DNA of 64,000 bases, from positions 992,001 to 1,056,000 of the forward strand of contig NZ_CP113066.1 of assembly GCF_026625845.1 (NCBI RefSeq), written 5' to 3'. This DNA is from Agrococcus sp. SL85 (GTDB lineage: Bacteria > Actinomycetota > Actinomycetes > Actinomycetales > Microbacteriaceae). The notes below the pieces were generated by a model. It had not been told where the DNA came from. It was given only the letters and a program-made list of their open reading frames with translations, and did not search any database. The position numbers and the translations under genes are program-made. Position 1 is the first letter of the stretch. Every line of letters starts with the position of its first letter. This document shows, in pieces, positions 18,704 to 26,770 of this stretch.

Positions 18704-18763
18704 GCATCGCGCCGTCCGCCCAGGGCGGACCCTGCAGCATCGCGCCGTTCGCCCAAGGCGGAC
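18704..18763. repeat. 33-bp tandem duplication with GTCCGCCC palindromes
   Basis: In the divergent spacer, GCATCGCGCCGT recurs at 18704 and 18737 (period 33). Each copy ends in a palindrome: GTCCGCCCAGGGCGGAC (18714-18730, perfect 8+1+8) and GTTCGCCCAAGGCGGAC (18747-18763, one change). The position between the MATE and M13 peptidase promoters fits tandem operators for one regulator, or simple repeat hairpins. Confidence 0.6.
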
Positions 18764-18802
18764 GCCGGGGCGTCGCGGCGGCCGCCACCCTAGGATCGGC
18801 AC

Positions 18803-20743
18803 ATGACGACCCTGCCCTCCGGCCTCCCCGTCGACGACTTCTCCGACCGCATCCGCCCGCAGGACGACCTGTTCCTGCACGTGCACGAGCGCTGGCTCGA
18901 GCGCACCGAGATCCCCGACGACCGCGCCCGCTGGGGCTCCTTCGCCGTGCTCGCAGAGGCGGCCGAGGGGGCCGTGCGCGAGATCGTGATCGAGATGCAG
19001 CAGGCCGAGCCCGGCACCGAGGAGCGCAAGGTCGGCGACCTCTACGCCTCCTTCCTCGACGAGGCCGCGGTCGACGCGAAGGGCATCGAGCCCATCCGTC
19101 CGCTCCTCGAGCGCATCGACGCCGCGACGACCGTCGACGAGCTGCTCGTGCTGCTGGGCGAGATGGAGGCCGAGGGCGGCCCGAGCTTCGTCGGCCAGTG
19201 GGTCGACAACGACCCGGGCGACCCCACCCGCTACCTCGTGCAGATGGTGCAGGGCGGCCTCGGCATGCCCGACGAGTCGTACTACCGGGAGGAGGCCTTC
19301 GCCGAGATCCGCGAGGCCTACCTCGCGCACCTCGCGACCATGCTCGGCCACCTGGGCGCCGAGCAGCCCGAGGCCGAGGCCGCCGTGGTCTTCGCGCTCG
19401 AGACCGAGCTCGCGCTCCACCACTGGAACCGCGTCGACTCCCGCGACGACGAGAAGACCTACAACCTCCAGCGCCCGCTCGAGGACCACCCGCGCCTCGC
19501 GCCGTGGCTGCGCGCGGTGCGCGCGCCCGAGGGCACGTACGACGAGGTCGTCGTGCGCCAGCCGAGCTTCCTCACGGGCCTCGCCTCGATGCTCGTCGAC
19601 GAGCGGCTCGAGGAGTGGCGCTCGTGGGCCCGCGCGGGCCTCATCCGGGGCTACGCGCCCTACCTCACGACGCAGATCTCGCGCGACCAGTTCGCGTTCC
19701 AGGGCACGGTGCTCACGGGCGCCGAGGTGCAGCGCGAGCGCTGGAAGCGCGGCGTCGCGCTCGTCGAGGGGCTCCTGGGCGACGCGGTGGGCCGCATCTA
19801 CGTCGAGCGCCACTTCCCGCCGGAGGCGAAGGACGCGATGGACGTCCTCATCGAGCACCTCGTCGAGGCGTACCGCACCTCCATCGAGCAGCTCGACTGG
19901 ATGGGCGCCGAGACGCGCGAGCGCGCGCTCGCGAAGCTCGACGCCTTCACGCCGAAGATCGGCTACCCGAAGCGCTGGAAGGACTACGGCGGCGTCGAGA
20001 TCGGCGACGACCTCGTGGCGAACGTGCGCGCGGCCTCGGGCTTCGAGCACGACCGCGAGCTCGCGAAGGTGGGCAGGCCCATCGACCGCGACGAGTGGTT
20101 CATGAACCCGCAGACGGTCAACGCGTACTACAACCCGGGCTTCAACGAGATCGTCTTCCCGGCCGCCATCCTGCAGCCGCCGTTCTTCGACGCCGGCCGC
20201 GATGCGGCCGCGAACTTCGGCGGCATCGGCGCGGTCATCGGCCACGAGATCGGCCACGGTTTCGACGACCAGGGCTCGAAGTTCGACGGCGACGGCCGCC
20301 TGCAGGACTGGTGGACCGAGGACGACCGGAGGGCCTTCGAGCTGCGCACGGGCTCGCTCATCGCGCAGTACGACGCGCTCGAGCCCGCGGCCGCCCCCGG
20401 CCACAAGGTGAACGGCGCGCTCACGATCGGCGAGAACATCGGCGACCTCGGCGGCCTCGGCATCGCGTGGAGGGCCTATGTCGCCTCGCTCGGCGGCGAG
20501 GAGCCGCCGGTGATCGACGGCCTCACGGGCGCGCAGCGCTTCTTCCTCTCGTGGGCGTACGCGTGGCAGCTGAAGATCCGGCCCGCCGAGGCCGTGCGCC
20601 TCGTCTCGGTCGACCCGCACTCGCCCAACGAGCACCGCACGAACCAGGTGGTGAAGAACATCGACGCCTTCGTCGAGGCCTTCGACGTGCGCCCGGGCGA
20701 CCGCCTGTGGCTCGACCCGGAGGCGCGCGTCACCATCTGGTGA
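18803..20743 (+). CDS. M13-family zinc metallopeptidase (neprilysin-like)
   Basis: The 646-residue protein is an M13 endopeptidase, cleaving peptides on the amino side of hydrophobic residues. The zinc motif HEIGH (near residues 479-483, followed by GFDDQG) and the third ligand in ENIGDLGG (near 545) are intact. The conserved NAYYNPGFNEIVFPAAILQPPFF precedes it in family style. No signal peptide is seen, so it is probably cytoplasmic, like other actinobacterial members. TAGGAT at 18791-18796 lies 6 bases before the ATG with no Shine-Dalgarno, so a leaderless start is likely. Confidence 0.95.
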   Translation: MTTLPSGLPVDDFSDRIRPQDDLFLHVHERWLERTEIPDDRARWGSFAVLAEAAEGAVREIVIEMQQAEPGTEERKVGDLYASFLDEAAVDAKGIEPIRPLLERIDAATTVDELLVLLGEMEAEGGPSFVGQWVDNDPGDPTRYLVQMVQGGLGMPDESYYREEAFAEIREAYLAHLATMLGHLGAEQPEAEAAVVFALETELALHHWNRVDSRDDEKTYNLQRPLEDHPRLAPWLRAVRAPEGTYDEVVVRQPSFLTGLASMLVDERLEEWRSWARAGLIRGYAPYLTTQISRDQFAFQGTVLTGAEVQRERWKRGVALVEGLLGDAVGRIYVERHFPPEAKDAMDVLIEHLVEAYRTSIEQLDWMGAETRERALAKLDAFTPKIGYPKRWKDYGGVEIGDDLVANVRAASGFEHDRELAKVGRPIDRDEWFMNPQTVNAYYNPGFNEIVFPAAILQPPFFDAGRDAAANFGGIGAVIGHEIGHGFDDQGSKFDGDGRLQDWWTEDDRRAFELRTGSLIAQYDALEPAAAPGHKVNGALTIGENIGDLGGLGIAWRAYVASLGGEEPPVIDGLTGAQRFFLSWAYAWQLKIRPAEAVRLVSVDPHSPNEHRTNQVVKNIDAFVEAFDVRPGDRLWLDPEARVTIW

Positions 20744-20757
20744 GGCGCGCCGGGAGG

Positions 20758-20788
20758 CCCGCTCCGGGGGACGTTGCTGGGAGCGGGC
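20758..20788 (+). terminator. Hairpin after the M13 peptidase gene
   Basis: GCCCGCTCC (20758-20766) pairs with GGAGCGGGC (20780-20788) across a 13-base loop, 15 bases after the stop. No T run follows, so it may be a weak or Rho-assisted 3' end. Confidence 0.4.
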
Positions 20789-20861
20789 ACTCGGTCGCCG
20801 TGGGTATCGTGGGCGACGGACCAGGCCAGCCGATGCTGGCACCTCGACGGCAGGAGCAGAC

Positions 20862-21131
20862 ATGCGCGGCAGGATCCTTCTCGTGATCGGCTTCGGCGCG
20901 GGCTACGTGCTCGGCGCGAAGGCCGGTCGTCAGCGCTACGAGCAGATCGCGAGCGCGGCCGACAAGCTGTGGAACTCGCAGGGCGTCGCGAAGCAGCGGC
21001 ACGAGGTGCAGCGCTTCGTCGAGACGAAGGCGCCGAAGCTCGTCGAGGCGGCGACCGATGCCGCCGGCGAGGCGATCGACAAGGTGACGCGACGCGACAA
21101 GGGTCGCGGCGCGGGCTCCAAGGGCGCCTGA
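20862..21131 (+). CDS. YtxH-like small membrane protein
   Basis: The 89-residue protein begins with one glycine-rich hydrophobic segment (ILLVIGFGAGYVLGAKAGR) and continues as a basic amphipathic helix, the pattern of YtxH-type envelope-stress proteins. It is the first gene of a tightly packed operon of four; its stop shares one base with the next ATG. GGAG precedes the ATG. In actinobacteria such proteins are commonly found with holin-like and DUF3618 proteins, and their exact role is not established. Confidence 0.7.
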   Translation: MRGRILLVIGFGAGYVLGAKAGRQRYEQIASAADKLWNSQGVAKQRHEVQRFVETKAPKLVEAATDAAGEAIDKVTRRDKGRGAGSKGA

Positions 21132-21568
21132 TGCCCCAGCGAAAGTCGCTCGGCGAGCTCCTCGCCGAGACCCCCACGCTGATCGTCGACCTCATCAAGT
21201 CGGAGGTCGAGCACCTCAAGGCTGAGGTCGCCTCGAAGGCGAAGGGCTACGGAATCGGCGCGGGGCTGCTCGGCGCGGCCGGCTTCTTCGCGATCTTCCT
21301 GTTCGCGTGGCTGCTGCACGCGGGCTTCGAGGGCCTCAACGAGGTCTTCGCGCCCTGGCTGTCGGCGCTGCTCGTGGCCGCGTTCCTCCTGTTGCTCGTC
21401 GGGATCCTCGCGCTCGCGGGGCTCGCCTCGATCAACCGCAGCAAGGGCGGCCTCGAGACGATCGACTCCATCAAGGACGACGTCAACATGGTCAAGGGCC
21501 TCGGCCACGCCGCCGACGGCACCGACCCCCTCGACGACCTGCCGAGCCGGAACGGAGGCGCGCGATGA
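21131..21568 (+). CDS. Holin-X-like membrane protein (PF07332 type)
   Basis: The 145-residue protein has an N-terminal amphipathic helix (SLGELLAETPTLIVDLIKSEVEHLKAEV), two transmembrane segments near residues 50-75 and 80-100, and a charged C-terminal tail. This is the layout of the actinobacterial 'phage holin family' proteins, which are chromosomal and not linked to a prophage here. It starts on the last base of the upstream stop and ends in an ATGA overlap with DUF3618. Confidence 0.75.
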   Translation: MPQRKSLGELLAETPTLIVDLIKSEVEHLKAEVASKAKGYGIGAGLLGAAGFFAIFLFAWLLHAGFEGLNEVFAPWLSALLVAAFLLLLVGILALAGLASINRSKGGLETIDSIKDDVNMVKGLGHAADGTDPLDDLPSRNGGAR

Positions 21569-21783
21569 GCGACCAGCGCGAGATCGACCGCAAGCGCGAG
21601 GAGGTGCGCCAGCACCTCGAGGAGATCGAGGCGCGGGTGAACCCGAAGAAGGTCGCCGACCGCGTCATCGGCCGCGCGCAGGACTCCTACAACGAGGATC
21701 CGACGCCGTGGCTCGCCGCGGCGGCCGGCGCCGCGGTGCTCGTCGTCGGCGGCATCGTGCTCGCCGTCCTCGGCAAGCGCTGA
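21565..21783 (+). CDS. DUF3618-type protein
   Basis: The 72-residue protein has a charged N-terminal coiled part (EIDRKREEVRQHLEEIEARVNPKK) and one C-terminal transmembrane segment ending in GKR, as in DUF3618 proteins. Its function is unknown. The three preceding features make it part of a small envelope operon with the YtxH-like and holin-like proteins. Confidence 0.7.
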   Translation: MSDQREIDRKREEVRQHLEEIEARVNPKKVADRVIGRAQDSYNEDPTPWLAAAAGAAVLVVGGIVLAVLGKR

Positions 21784-22196
21784 CCCTGGACGGTCGCGCG
21801 CCTGTCGCGCTCACCGAGGAGGGCCTGGCCTTCCTCGCGGAGCGCCACCTCGCGACGCTCTCGACGATGCGCCGCGACGGGTCGATCCACGTGACGGCCG
21901 TCGGCTTTACGCTCGAGGTGCGCGAGGGCGGCCTCGTCGTGCGCGTCATCACCGACGGCGCCTCGCAGAAGGCGCGGAACCTGCTGCGCGATCCGCGCGC
22001 GAGCGTCGGCCAGGTCGACGGCGCGCGCTGGATCTCGTTCTCGGGCACCGCCGCCGTCACGGACGACCCCGAGCGGGTCGCCGAGGCCGTGGCGAGGTAC
22101 GCGGACCGCTACCGCCAGCCCCGCGAGAACCCCACGCGCGTCGCGATCGAGATCGCGGTCGATCGCGCGATGGGGTCGCGCGGCCTCGTCGCCTAG
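21780..22196 (+). CDS. PPOX-class (F420/flavin) oxidoreductase-like protein, likely CTG start
   Basis: The 138-residue protein belongs to the pyridoxamine-phosphate-oxidase-like split-barrel family; actinobacterial members often bind F420. Family-like stretches are FLAERHLATLSTMRRDGSIHVT and the RNLLRDPRASV strand. The reading frame has no ATG, GTG or TTG between 21708 and the family-conserved start region; homologues begin about where CTG 21780 lies, which overlaps the DUF3618 stop as CTGA. The GTG at 21708 would overlap the upstream gene by 76 bases. I therefore propose a CTG start. The stop TAG overlaps the stop of the convergent gene in a shared CTAG. Confidence 0.75.
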   Translation: MTLDGRAPVALTEEGLAFLAERHLATLSTMRRDGSIHVTAVGFTLEVREGGLVVRVITDGASQKARNLLRDPRASVGQVDGARWISFSGTAAVTDDPERVAEAVARYADRYRQPRENPTRVAIEIAVDRAMGSRGLVA

Positions 22197-23002
22197 GCCG
22201 CGACGGCCGCGGAGGCGGCGAGCTCGCGGCGCTCGACCTGCAGCGTGGCGAGGTCGACGCGCACGGCGGTCTCGGGCGCCATCTCGTGCCAGCCGTCGCC
22301 CGTGAGGCCGCTCGAGGTCACGGCGATCGAGCCGTCCTCCGAGCGCCGCCACGACAGCCGGTAGTAGTGGTCGACGTGGTCGGCCGGCAGGTCGCAGCCG
22401 AGGCCCGAGGCCTCGAACTCCTGATGCGGGATGGGGGCGCCCTCGTTGGCGTGCACGGCCACGAGCTCGTCGGGGGAGAGCACGAGCAGGTTGAGCGCGG
22501 CCCGCGGGAACTCGCGGCGCAGCTCGACGACGGTCGCGGTGACCGCGTCGAAGAGCGGCTCGCCCGCCGCCAGGCGGCGCAGGATGAGCGCGAAGACCAC
22601 GGCGGTGTCGGTGTCGCCGCCCACGCGCGCGAGCTCGGCGTCGGTCACCTTCGCGCGCAGCTGCGGGAAGGGCGAGATCGAGCCGTTGTGCGCGAGCGCG
22701 ATGTCGTCGACGCGGAACGGGTGCGTGTTCGAGACGCGGTTCGCCATGCCCTCGGTCGCGAGGCGCAGGTGCGTGAGCCGCGCCCGCGAGGGGGTGTCGC
22801 CCAGCGCACCCGTGAGGTCGGGGCTGTCGATGCCCTTCGCCGGGTCGCGGTAGCGGCGGATCTCCTGGCCGTCGAGCCATGCCGTGCCCCAGCCGTCAGC
22901 GTGCAGCCGGCCCAGCCGCTGCCACTCGGCCGCAGCCGAGTCGCCGATGACGTCCTTCGTGGTGGCAGGGGCGGGGGAGACGTGCGCGAGCAGTCGGCAC
23001 AT
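22193..23002 (-). CDS. Class II glutamine amidotransferase (YafJ/EgtC-like)
   Basis: The 269-residue protein starts with MCRLLAHVS. The cysteine at position 2 would be the N-terminal nucleophile after methionine removal, typical of class II amidotransferases. The conserved GWGTAW, NTHPF and AHNGSI motifs follow. Proteins of this group remove glutamine or gamma-glutamyl groups; EgtC acts in ergothioneine synthesis, but no egt genes are nearby, so the role is open. AGGAAGG precedes the ATG, which makes this one of the leadered genes. Confidence 0.85.
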   Translation of the reverse strand: MCRLLAHVSPAPATTKDVIGDSAAAEWQRLGRLHADGWGTAWLDGQEIRRYRDPAKGIDSPDLTGALGDTPSRARLTHLRLATEGMANRVSNTHPFRVDDIALAHNGSISPFPQLRAKVTDAELARVGGDTDTAVVFALILRRLAAGEPLFDAVTATVVELRREFPRAALNLLVLSPDELVAVHANEGAPIPHQEFEASGLGCDLPADHVDHYYRLSWRRSEDGSIAVTSSGLTGDGWHEMAPETAVRVDLATLQVERRELAASAAVAA

Positions 23003-23024
23003 GGGTCTCACCTTCCTTCCTGTT

Positions 23025-23128
23025 CCCACCATCATCCCGCATCCTGCGACGCGATGCAGGGCGCGTGCGTCATCCTGCGTCATGCGCGCCGCCCGGCGCG
23101 GGCGCCCGAGGTGCGGGAGGATGGTGGG
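23025..23128. promoter_or_regulatory. Divergent spacer flanked by inverted arms
   Basis: CCCACCATCATCCC (23025-23038) and GGGAGGATGGTGGG (23115-23128) pair at 13 of 14 positions and bracket the spacer; the right arm touches the helicase ATG. CATCCTGCG recurs inside. Each arm reads as GAT-containing -10-like sequence toward its gene, so the two divergent promoters may be mirror images. Confidence 0.4.
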
Positions 23129-24541
23129 ATGCGAGTCGAGCTGAGCCTGGAGCAGCGGGCGATCCTCGAGCGCATCGAGGGCGGCGAGCAGCACCTCTTC
23201 ATCACGGGCCGGGCCGGCACGGGCAAGTCGACGCTGCTGCGGCACCTCGTCGAGGGGTCCGACCGGCAGGTGGTCGTGTGCGCGCCGACGGGCGTCGCGG
23301 CGCTCAACGTGGGCGGCCAGACGATCCACTCGCTGCTCAAGCTGCCGCTGGGCGTCATCGCCGACGCGCCGCTGCGGCAGAGCGCCGAGCTCAAGCGCAT
23401 GCTGGGCAAGCTCGACCTGCTCGTCATCGACGAGATCTCGATGGTGAACGCCGACCTCATGGACGCCATCGACCGCTCGCTCCGGCAGGCGCGGGGCGTG
23501 CGGGCCGTGCCCTTCGGGGGCGTGCAGGTGGTCATGTTCGGCGACCCGTACCAGCTCTCGCCCGTGCCGGGCGACGGCGAGGAGCGGGCCTACTTCGCCG
23601 ACCACTACGACTCGATGTGGTTCTTCGACGCGCGCGTGTGGCGCGAGGAGGCCGAGCTGCACGTGGTCGAGCTCGTGCACATCCACCGCCAGGCCGACCT
23701 CGAGTTCAAGCAGGCGCTGAACGCGGTGCGGCACGGCACGGTGACGGCCGAGATCGCGCACCTGCTGAACGCCGCGGGCGCGCGCACGCCGCCGGACGAC
23801 GACGTGCTCACGCTCGCGACCCGCAACGACACCGTCACGCGCATCAACGGCCGCGAGCTCGCGCGCCTCCCCGGGCGCCCCAAGACCGCCTCGGCCGAGA
23901 TCACGGGCGACTTCGGCGGTCGGCAGTTCCCCGCCGACGCCGAGCTCGAGCTGAAGCTCGGCGCGCAGGTGATGTTCCTGCGCAACGACTCCGAGGGCCG
24001 CTGGGTCAACGGGTCGCTCGGCAAGGTCGTCGACATCGGCGGCACCGTGTGGGTCGAGGTCGACGGCGAGCAGCACGAGGTGGAGCCGGCGGTGTGGGAG
24101 CAGTACCGCTACTCGTACTCGCCGACGACGAAGGAGATCAAGCGGGACGTCGTGGCCGAGTTCACGCAGTTCCCGCTGCGGCTCGCGTGGGCGGTGACGA
24201 TCCACAAGTCGCAGGGCAAGACCTTCGACCGCGCGATCGTCGACCTCGGGCAGCGCGCGTTCGCGCCCGGCCAGACCTACGTGGCGCTCTCGCGCCTCAC
24301 CTCGCTCGAGGGCCTCTACCTCTCGCGCCCGCTGCGTCCGGGCGACATCATCGTCGACCAGCGCGTGCGGCAGTTCATCCACGGCATCCGCGAGCGGGAG
24401 GCCGCGCGGGCCGCGGGCGCCGACCTGCGCGAGGAGCCGGCGGCCGCGCCGGGCGCGGTCGTGCCCACCGAGACGGCGGCGGAGGCGGACCGCCGCGACC
24501 GCGCGGACGCCTTCGCGCCCGACGGGCCGACGCCCTTCTAG
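23129..24541 (+). CDS. Pif1/RecD-like AAA helicase
   Basis: The 470-residue protein is a superfamily 1 DNA helicase. It has Walker A GRAGTGKS (residues 27-34), Walker B VIDEIS (near 108-113), the QLSPVPGDGE sensor region, and the C-terminal motif TIHKSQGKTFDRAIVDLG with YVALSRL. This is the compact Pif1-like form found in many actinobacteria, with a short disordered acidic tail. It unwinds DNA 5' to 3' in family members. The start is at ATG 23129 directly after the inverted arm; GGAGG lies 9 bases upstream. Confidence 0.9.
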   Translation: MRVELSLEQRAILERIEGGEQHLFITGRAGTGKSTLLRHLVEGSDRQVVVCAPTGVAALNVGGQTIHSLLKLPLGVIADAPLRQSAELKRMLGKLDLLVIDEISMVNADLMDAIDRSLRQARGVRAVPFGGVQVVMFGDPYQLSPVPGDGEERAYFADHYDSMWFFDARVWREEAELHVVELVHIHRQADLEFKQALNAVRHGTVTAEIAHLLNAAGARTPPDDDVLTLATRNDTVTRINGRELARLPGRPKTASAEITGDFGGRQFPADAELELKLGAQVMFLRNDSEGRWVNGSLGKVVDIGGTVWVEVDGEQHEVEPAVWEQYRYSYSPTTKEIKRDVVAEFTQFPLRLAWAVTIHKSQGKTFDRAIVDLGQRAFAPGQTYVALSRLTSLEGLYLSRPLRPGDIIVDQRVRQFIHGIREREAARAAGADLREEPAAAPGAVVPTETAAEADRRDRADAFAPDGPTPF

Positions 24542-24564
24542 GCGCGGCTCCGGGCCGCGATCGC

Positions 24565-25143
24565 TCAGGCGGCGCGCCCGCCGCCCGCCGCGGCGTGGTC
24601 GAGCACGGGCAGGGCCGCGAGCTCCTCCAGGAACCGCGTCGCGGCGAGGCGCTCGTCGCTCGAGAGGCGCGCGGCGACCTCGAAGCGCCGCGTGTGGTCG
24701 CGGCCCACGGACTCCTGCGCGGTGCGGCTCGTGGCCTCGGTGACCACGATCGACAGCGCGCGGCGGTCGGTGGGGTGGGGCTCGCGGCGGATGTGGCCGG
24801 CGCGCTCGAGCCGGTCGAGCATCTTCGTCACCGAGGGCCCCGTGATGCCGAGGTGCTCGGCGAGCATCGTCGACGTCACGATCGTGCCGTCGTGCCCGGT
24901 CGCGAGCACGAAGCGGATGGCGCGCATGTCGTTCCTGCCCAGGCGCATGCGGCGTCGGCTCGCCTCGCTGTGCGCGTCGGAGGCGCGATGCCAGCGGCGC
25001 AGCGCCGCGAAGAGCGCGACGATCTCGTCGATGTCGCCGTCCGAGAGCCCGGCGCTGCGGATGAGCTCGGCGGAGGCGTCGAAGCGGCGCGGGTCGAGCA
25101 TGGCCCGCTCGCCCGCTCCCGCGTCGTCCGCGAGGTCAGCCAT
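24565..25143 (-). CDS. MarR-type repressor, likely CrtR of the carotenoid operon
   Basis: The 192-residue protein has the MarR winged-helix core: LAEHLGITGPSVTKMLDRLERAGHIRREPHPTDRRAL. It is divergent from idi-crt with a 62-base spacer. In Corynebacterium glutamicum a MarR-type CrtR in the same place represses the crt operon and is released by geranylgeranyl diphosphate. The same role is inferred here from position. ATG 25143 is chosen because TAGTAT ends 7 bases upstream (minus strand), with no Shine-Dalgarno, as in leaderless genes. Confidence 0.85.
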   Translation of the reverse strand: MADLADDAGAGERAMLDPRRFDASAELIRSAGLSDGDIDEIVALFAALRRWHRASDAHSEASRRRMRLGRNDMRAIRFVLATGHDGTIVTSTMLAEHLGITGPSVTKMLDRLERAGHIRREPHPTDRRALSIVVTEATSRTAQESVGRDHTRRFEVAARLSSDERLAATRFLEELAALPVLDHAAAGGGRAA

Positions 25144-25205
25144 GCGCCGAATACTACTCATCAATCTCGTAGTTGCAACGGCTAACCATTTGCTACGCTC
25201 CCCGC
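25144..25205. promoter_or_regulatory. Divergent crtR/idi promoter with shared TTGCAA box
   Basis: The self-complementary box TTGCAA (25173-25178) can serve as -35 in both directions. On the plus strand it is followed, after 15 bases, by TACGCT (25194-25199), 6 bases before the idi ATG. On the minus strand, 16 bases separate it from TAGTAT (25151-25156), 7 bases before the repressor ATG. GTTGCAAC is a perfect 8-bp palindrome and CGTAG/CTACG flank it at a distance, giving a plausible operator. Both messages would be leaderless. Confidence 0.65.
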
Positions 25206-25754
25206 ATGGGCTTCCCAACCGACCCCGGCGAGGAGCTGGTCGTGCTGCTCGGCGAGGACGGCGAGGCGATCGGCACGGCCCCCAAGGCCACGGTGCACAG
25301 CACGTCCACGCCGCTCCACCTGGCCTTCTCGTGCCACCTCCTCGACGCCGAGGGGAGGATGCTCGTCACGCGCCGCGCGCTCTCGAAGATCGCCTGGCCG
25401 GGCGTCTGGACGAACGCCGCCTGCGGGCATCCCGCCCCGGGCGAGGCGATGGAGGACGCGGTGCGCCGCCGCCTCGCGCAGGAGCTCGGCACGGGCGTGA
25501 CGGGCCTCGAGCTCGTCCTCCCCGCCTTCTCGTACCGGGCGGTCGACGCGAGCGGCATCGTCGAGCACGAGGTGTGCCCCGTCTACGTCGGCCGGATCGA
25601 CGGCGCGCTCGAGCCGAGCCCCGCCGAGGTCGCCGAGTGGCAGTGGGTCGAGCCCGAGCGGCTCGCGCAGGCGCTCCGCGCCACCCCGTGGGCCTTCAGC
25701 CCCTGGCTCGTGCTGCAGGCCGAGCAGCTGCCCGTGCTGGCGGGTGCCGCGTGA
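25206..25754 (+). CDS. idi: Isopentenyl-diphosphate delta-isomerase, type 1
   Basis: Idi converts isopentenyl to dimethylallyl diphosphate, the primer for carotenoid and other isoprenoid synthesis. The 182-residue Nudix-fold protein has the catalytic cysteine in NAACGHP (C73) and the catalytic glutamate in EHEVCPVY (near 121). It opens the carotenoid operon and overlaps crtE by GTGA. No Shine-Dalgarno precedes the ATG. Confidence 0.95.
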   Translation: MGFPTDPGEELVVLLGEDGEAIGTAPKATVHSTSTPLHLAFSCHLLDAEGRMLVTRRALSKIAWPGVWTNAACGHPAPGEAMEDAVRRRLAQELGTGVTGLELVLPAFSYRAVDASGIVEHEVCPVYVGRIDGALEPSPAEVAEWQWVEPERLAQALRATPWAFSPWLVLQAEQLPVLAGAA

Positions 25755-26770
25755 CCGCGGTCGACGCCCCCACGACCCTCGCGGAGGTCGAGTCGCGCAT
25801 CCGCGCCATCGTCGCGCCCACCGGCCCGCACCCCGTGCAGTCCGAGGCCGAGCGCGCCGCCGTCGGCGGCAAGCTGCTGCGGCCCCGCCTCGTCATCGCG
25901 GCGGCGGGCGAGGGCGCGGACCACGACGCCGTCGTCGCCGTCGGCGCCGCCCTCGAACTGCTGCACGTCGCGCTGCTCGTGCACGACGACGTCATCGACG
26001 GCGACGACGAGCGACGGGGCGTCCCCTCGATCGCCGGCGCCGCGGTCCGCGCCGCCCACGAGGCCGGCCTCGGCGCCGAGCACGCCGCGCGCCTCGGCCT
26101 CACGACCGCCGTCGTCTCGGGCGATGTGCTGCTCGCGCGCGCCCTCGCCGAGCTCGTCCGGCTCGACCTGCCGCTCGGCGCCCGCCGGGCCATCGCCGAC
26201 GTCGTCGAGCGCTCGCTCGTGCGCGCGGCCGAGGGCGAGCACGACGACGTGATGCTCGCGGGCGGCGAGGCCGACGAGCAGGCGATCCTTCGCGTGCTCG
26301 AGCGGAAGACCGCCGACTACTCCTTCCGCGCTCCGCTCGAGCTCGGCGCGATCCTCGGCGGACGGCCCGCTGCGGCCGTCGCCGCGCTCGGCGAGATCGG
26401 CATGCGCATGGGCGTGGTGTACCAGCTGCGCGACGACGTCCTGGGCGTCTTCGGCGACGAGGCGATCACCGGCAAGAGCGCGCTCAGCGACATCCGCGCG
26501 GGCGCCCCGACGATGCTCGCGCTCCTCGCGCGCCGCGACGCCGCGTGGGCGACGATCGAGCGGCACTACGGCGACCCCGCGGCCGACGAGGGCGCGGCCG
26601 CCCGCGTGCGCGCCGTCGTACGCGGCAGCGGCGCGCTCGACGAGCTCGAGCGGCGAATCGCGGACGGCGCCGACGAGGTGCGCGCGCTCATCGACGCCGC
26701 CCCGGTCGAGGAGGCGCTGCGCTGCGCGCTCACCGGCATCCTCGAGCGCTGCGTGGAGCGAGCGCGATGA
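25751..26770 (+). CDS. crtE: Geranylgeranyl diphosphate synthase
   Basis: The 339-residue trans-prenyltransferase makes C20 GGPP from IPP and DMAPP. The first aspartate-rich motif is HDDVIDGDDERRG (D79-D80-x-x-D83) and the second is QLRDDVLGVFGDE (near 228). GTG start overlapping the idi stop, ATGA overlap with crtB. Product length (C20) is inferred from the operon. Confidence 0.95.
   Translation: MTAVDAPTTLAEVESRIRAIVAPTGPHPVQSEAERAAVGGKLLRPRLVIAAAGEGADHDAVVAVGAALELLHVALLVHDDVIDGDDERRGVPSIAGAAVRAAHEAGLGAEHAARLGLTTAVVSGDVLLARALAELVRLDLPLGARRAIADVVERSLVRAAEGEHDDVMLAGGEADEQAILRVLERKTADYSFRAPLELGAILGGRPAAAVAALGEIGMRMGVVYQLRDDVLGVFGDEAITGKSALSDIRAGAPTMLALLARRDAAWATIERHYGDPAADEGAAARVRAVVRGSGALDELERRIADGADEVRALIDAAPVEEALRCALTGILERCVERAR

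Noticed and set aside
21131..21568. Prophage holin
   Set aside because: The protein belongs to a chromosomal actinobacterial family, and no other phage gene (terminase, capsid, integrase, lysin) is near.
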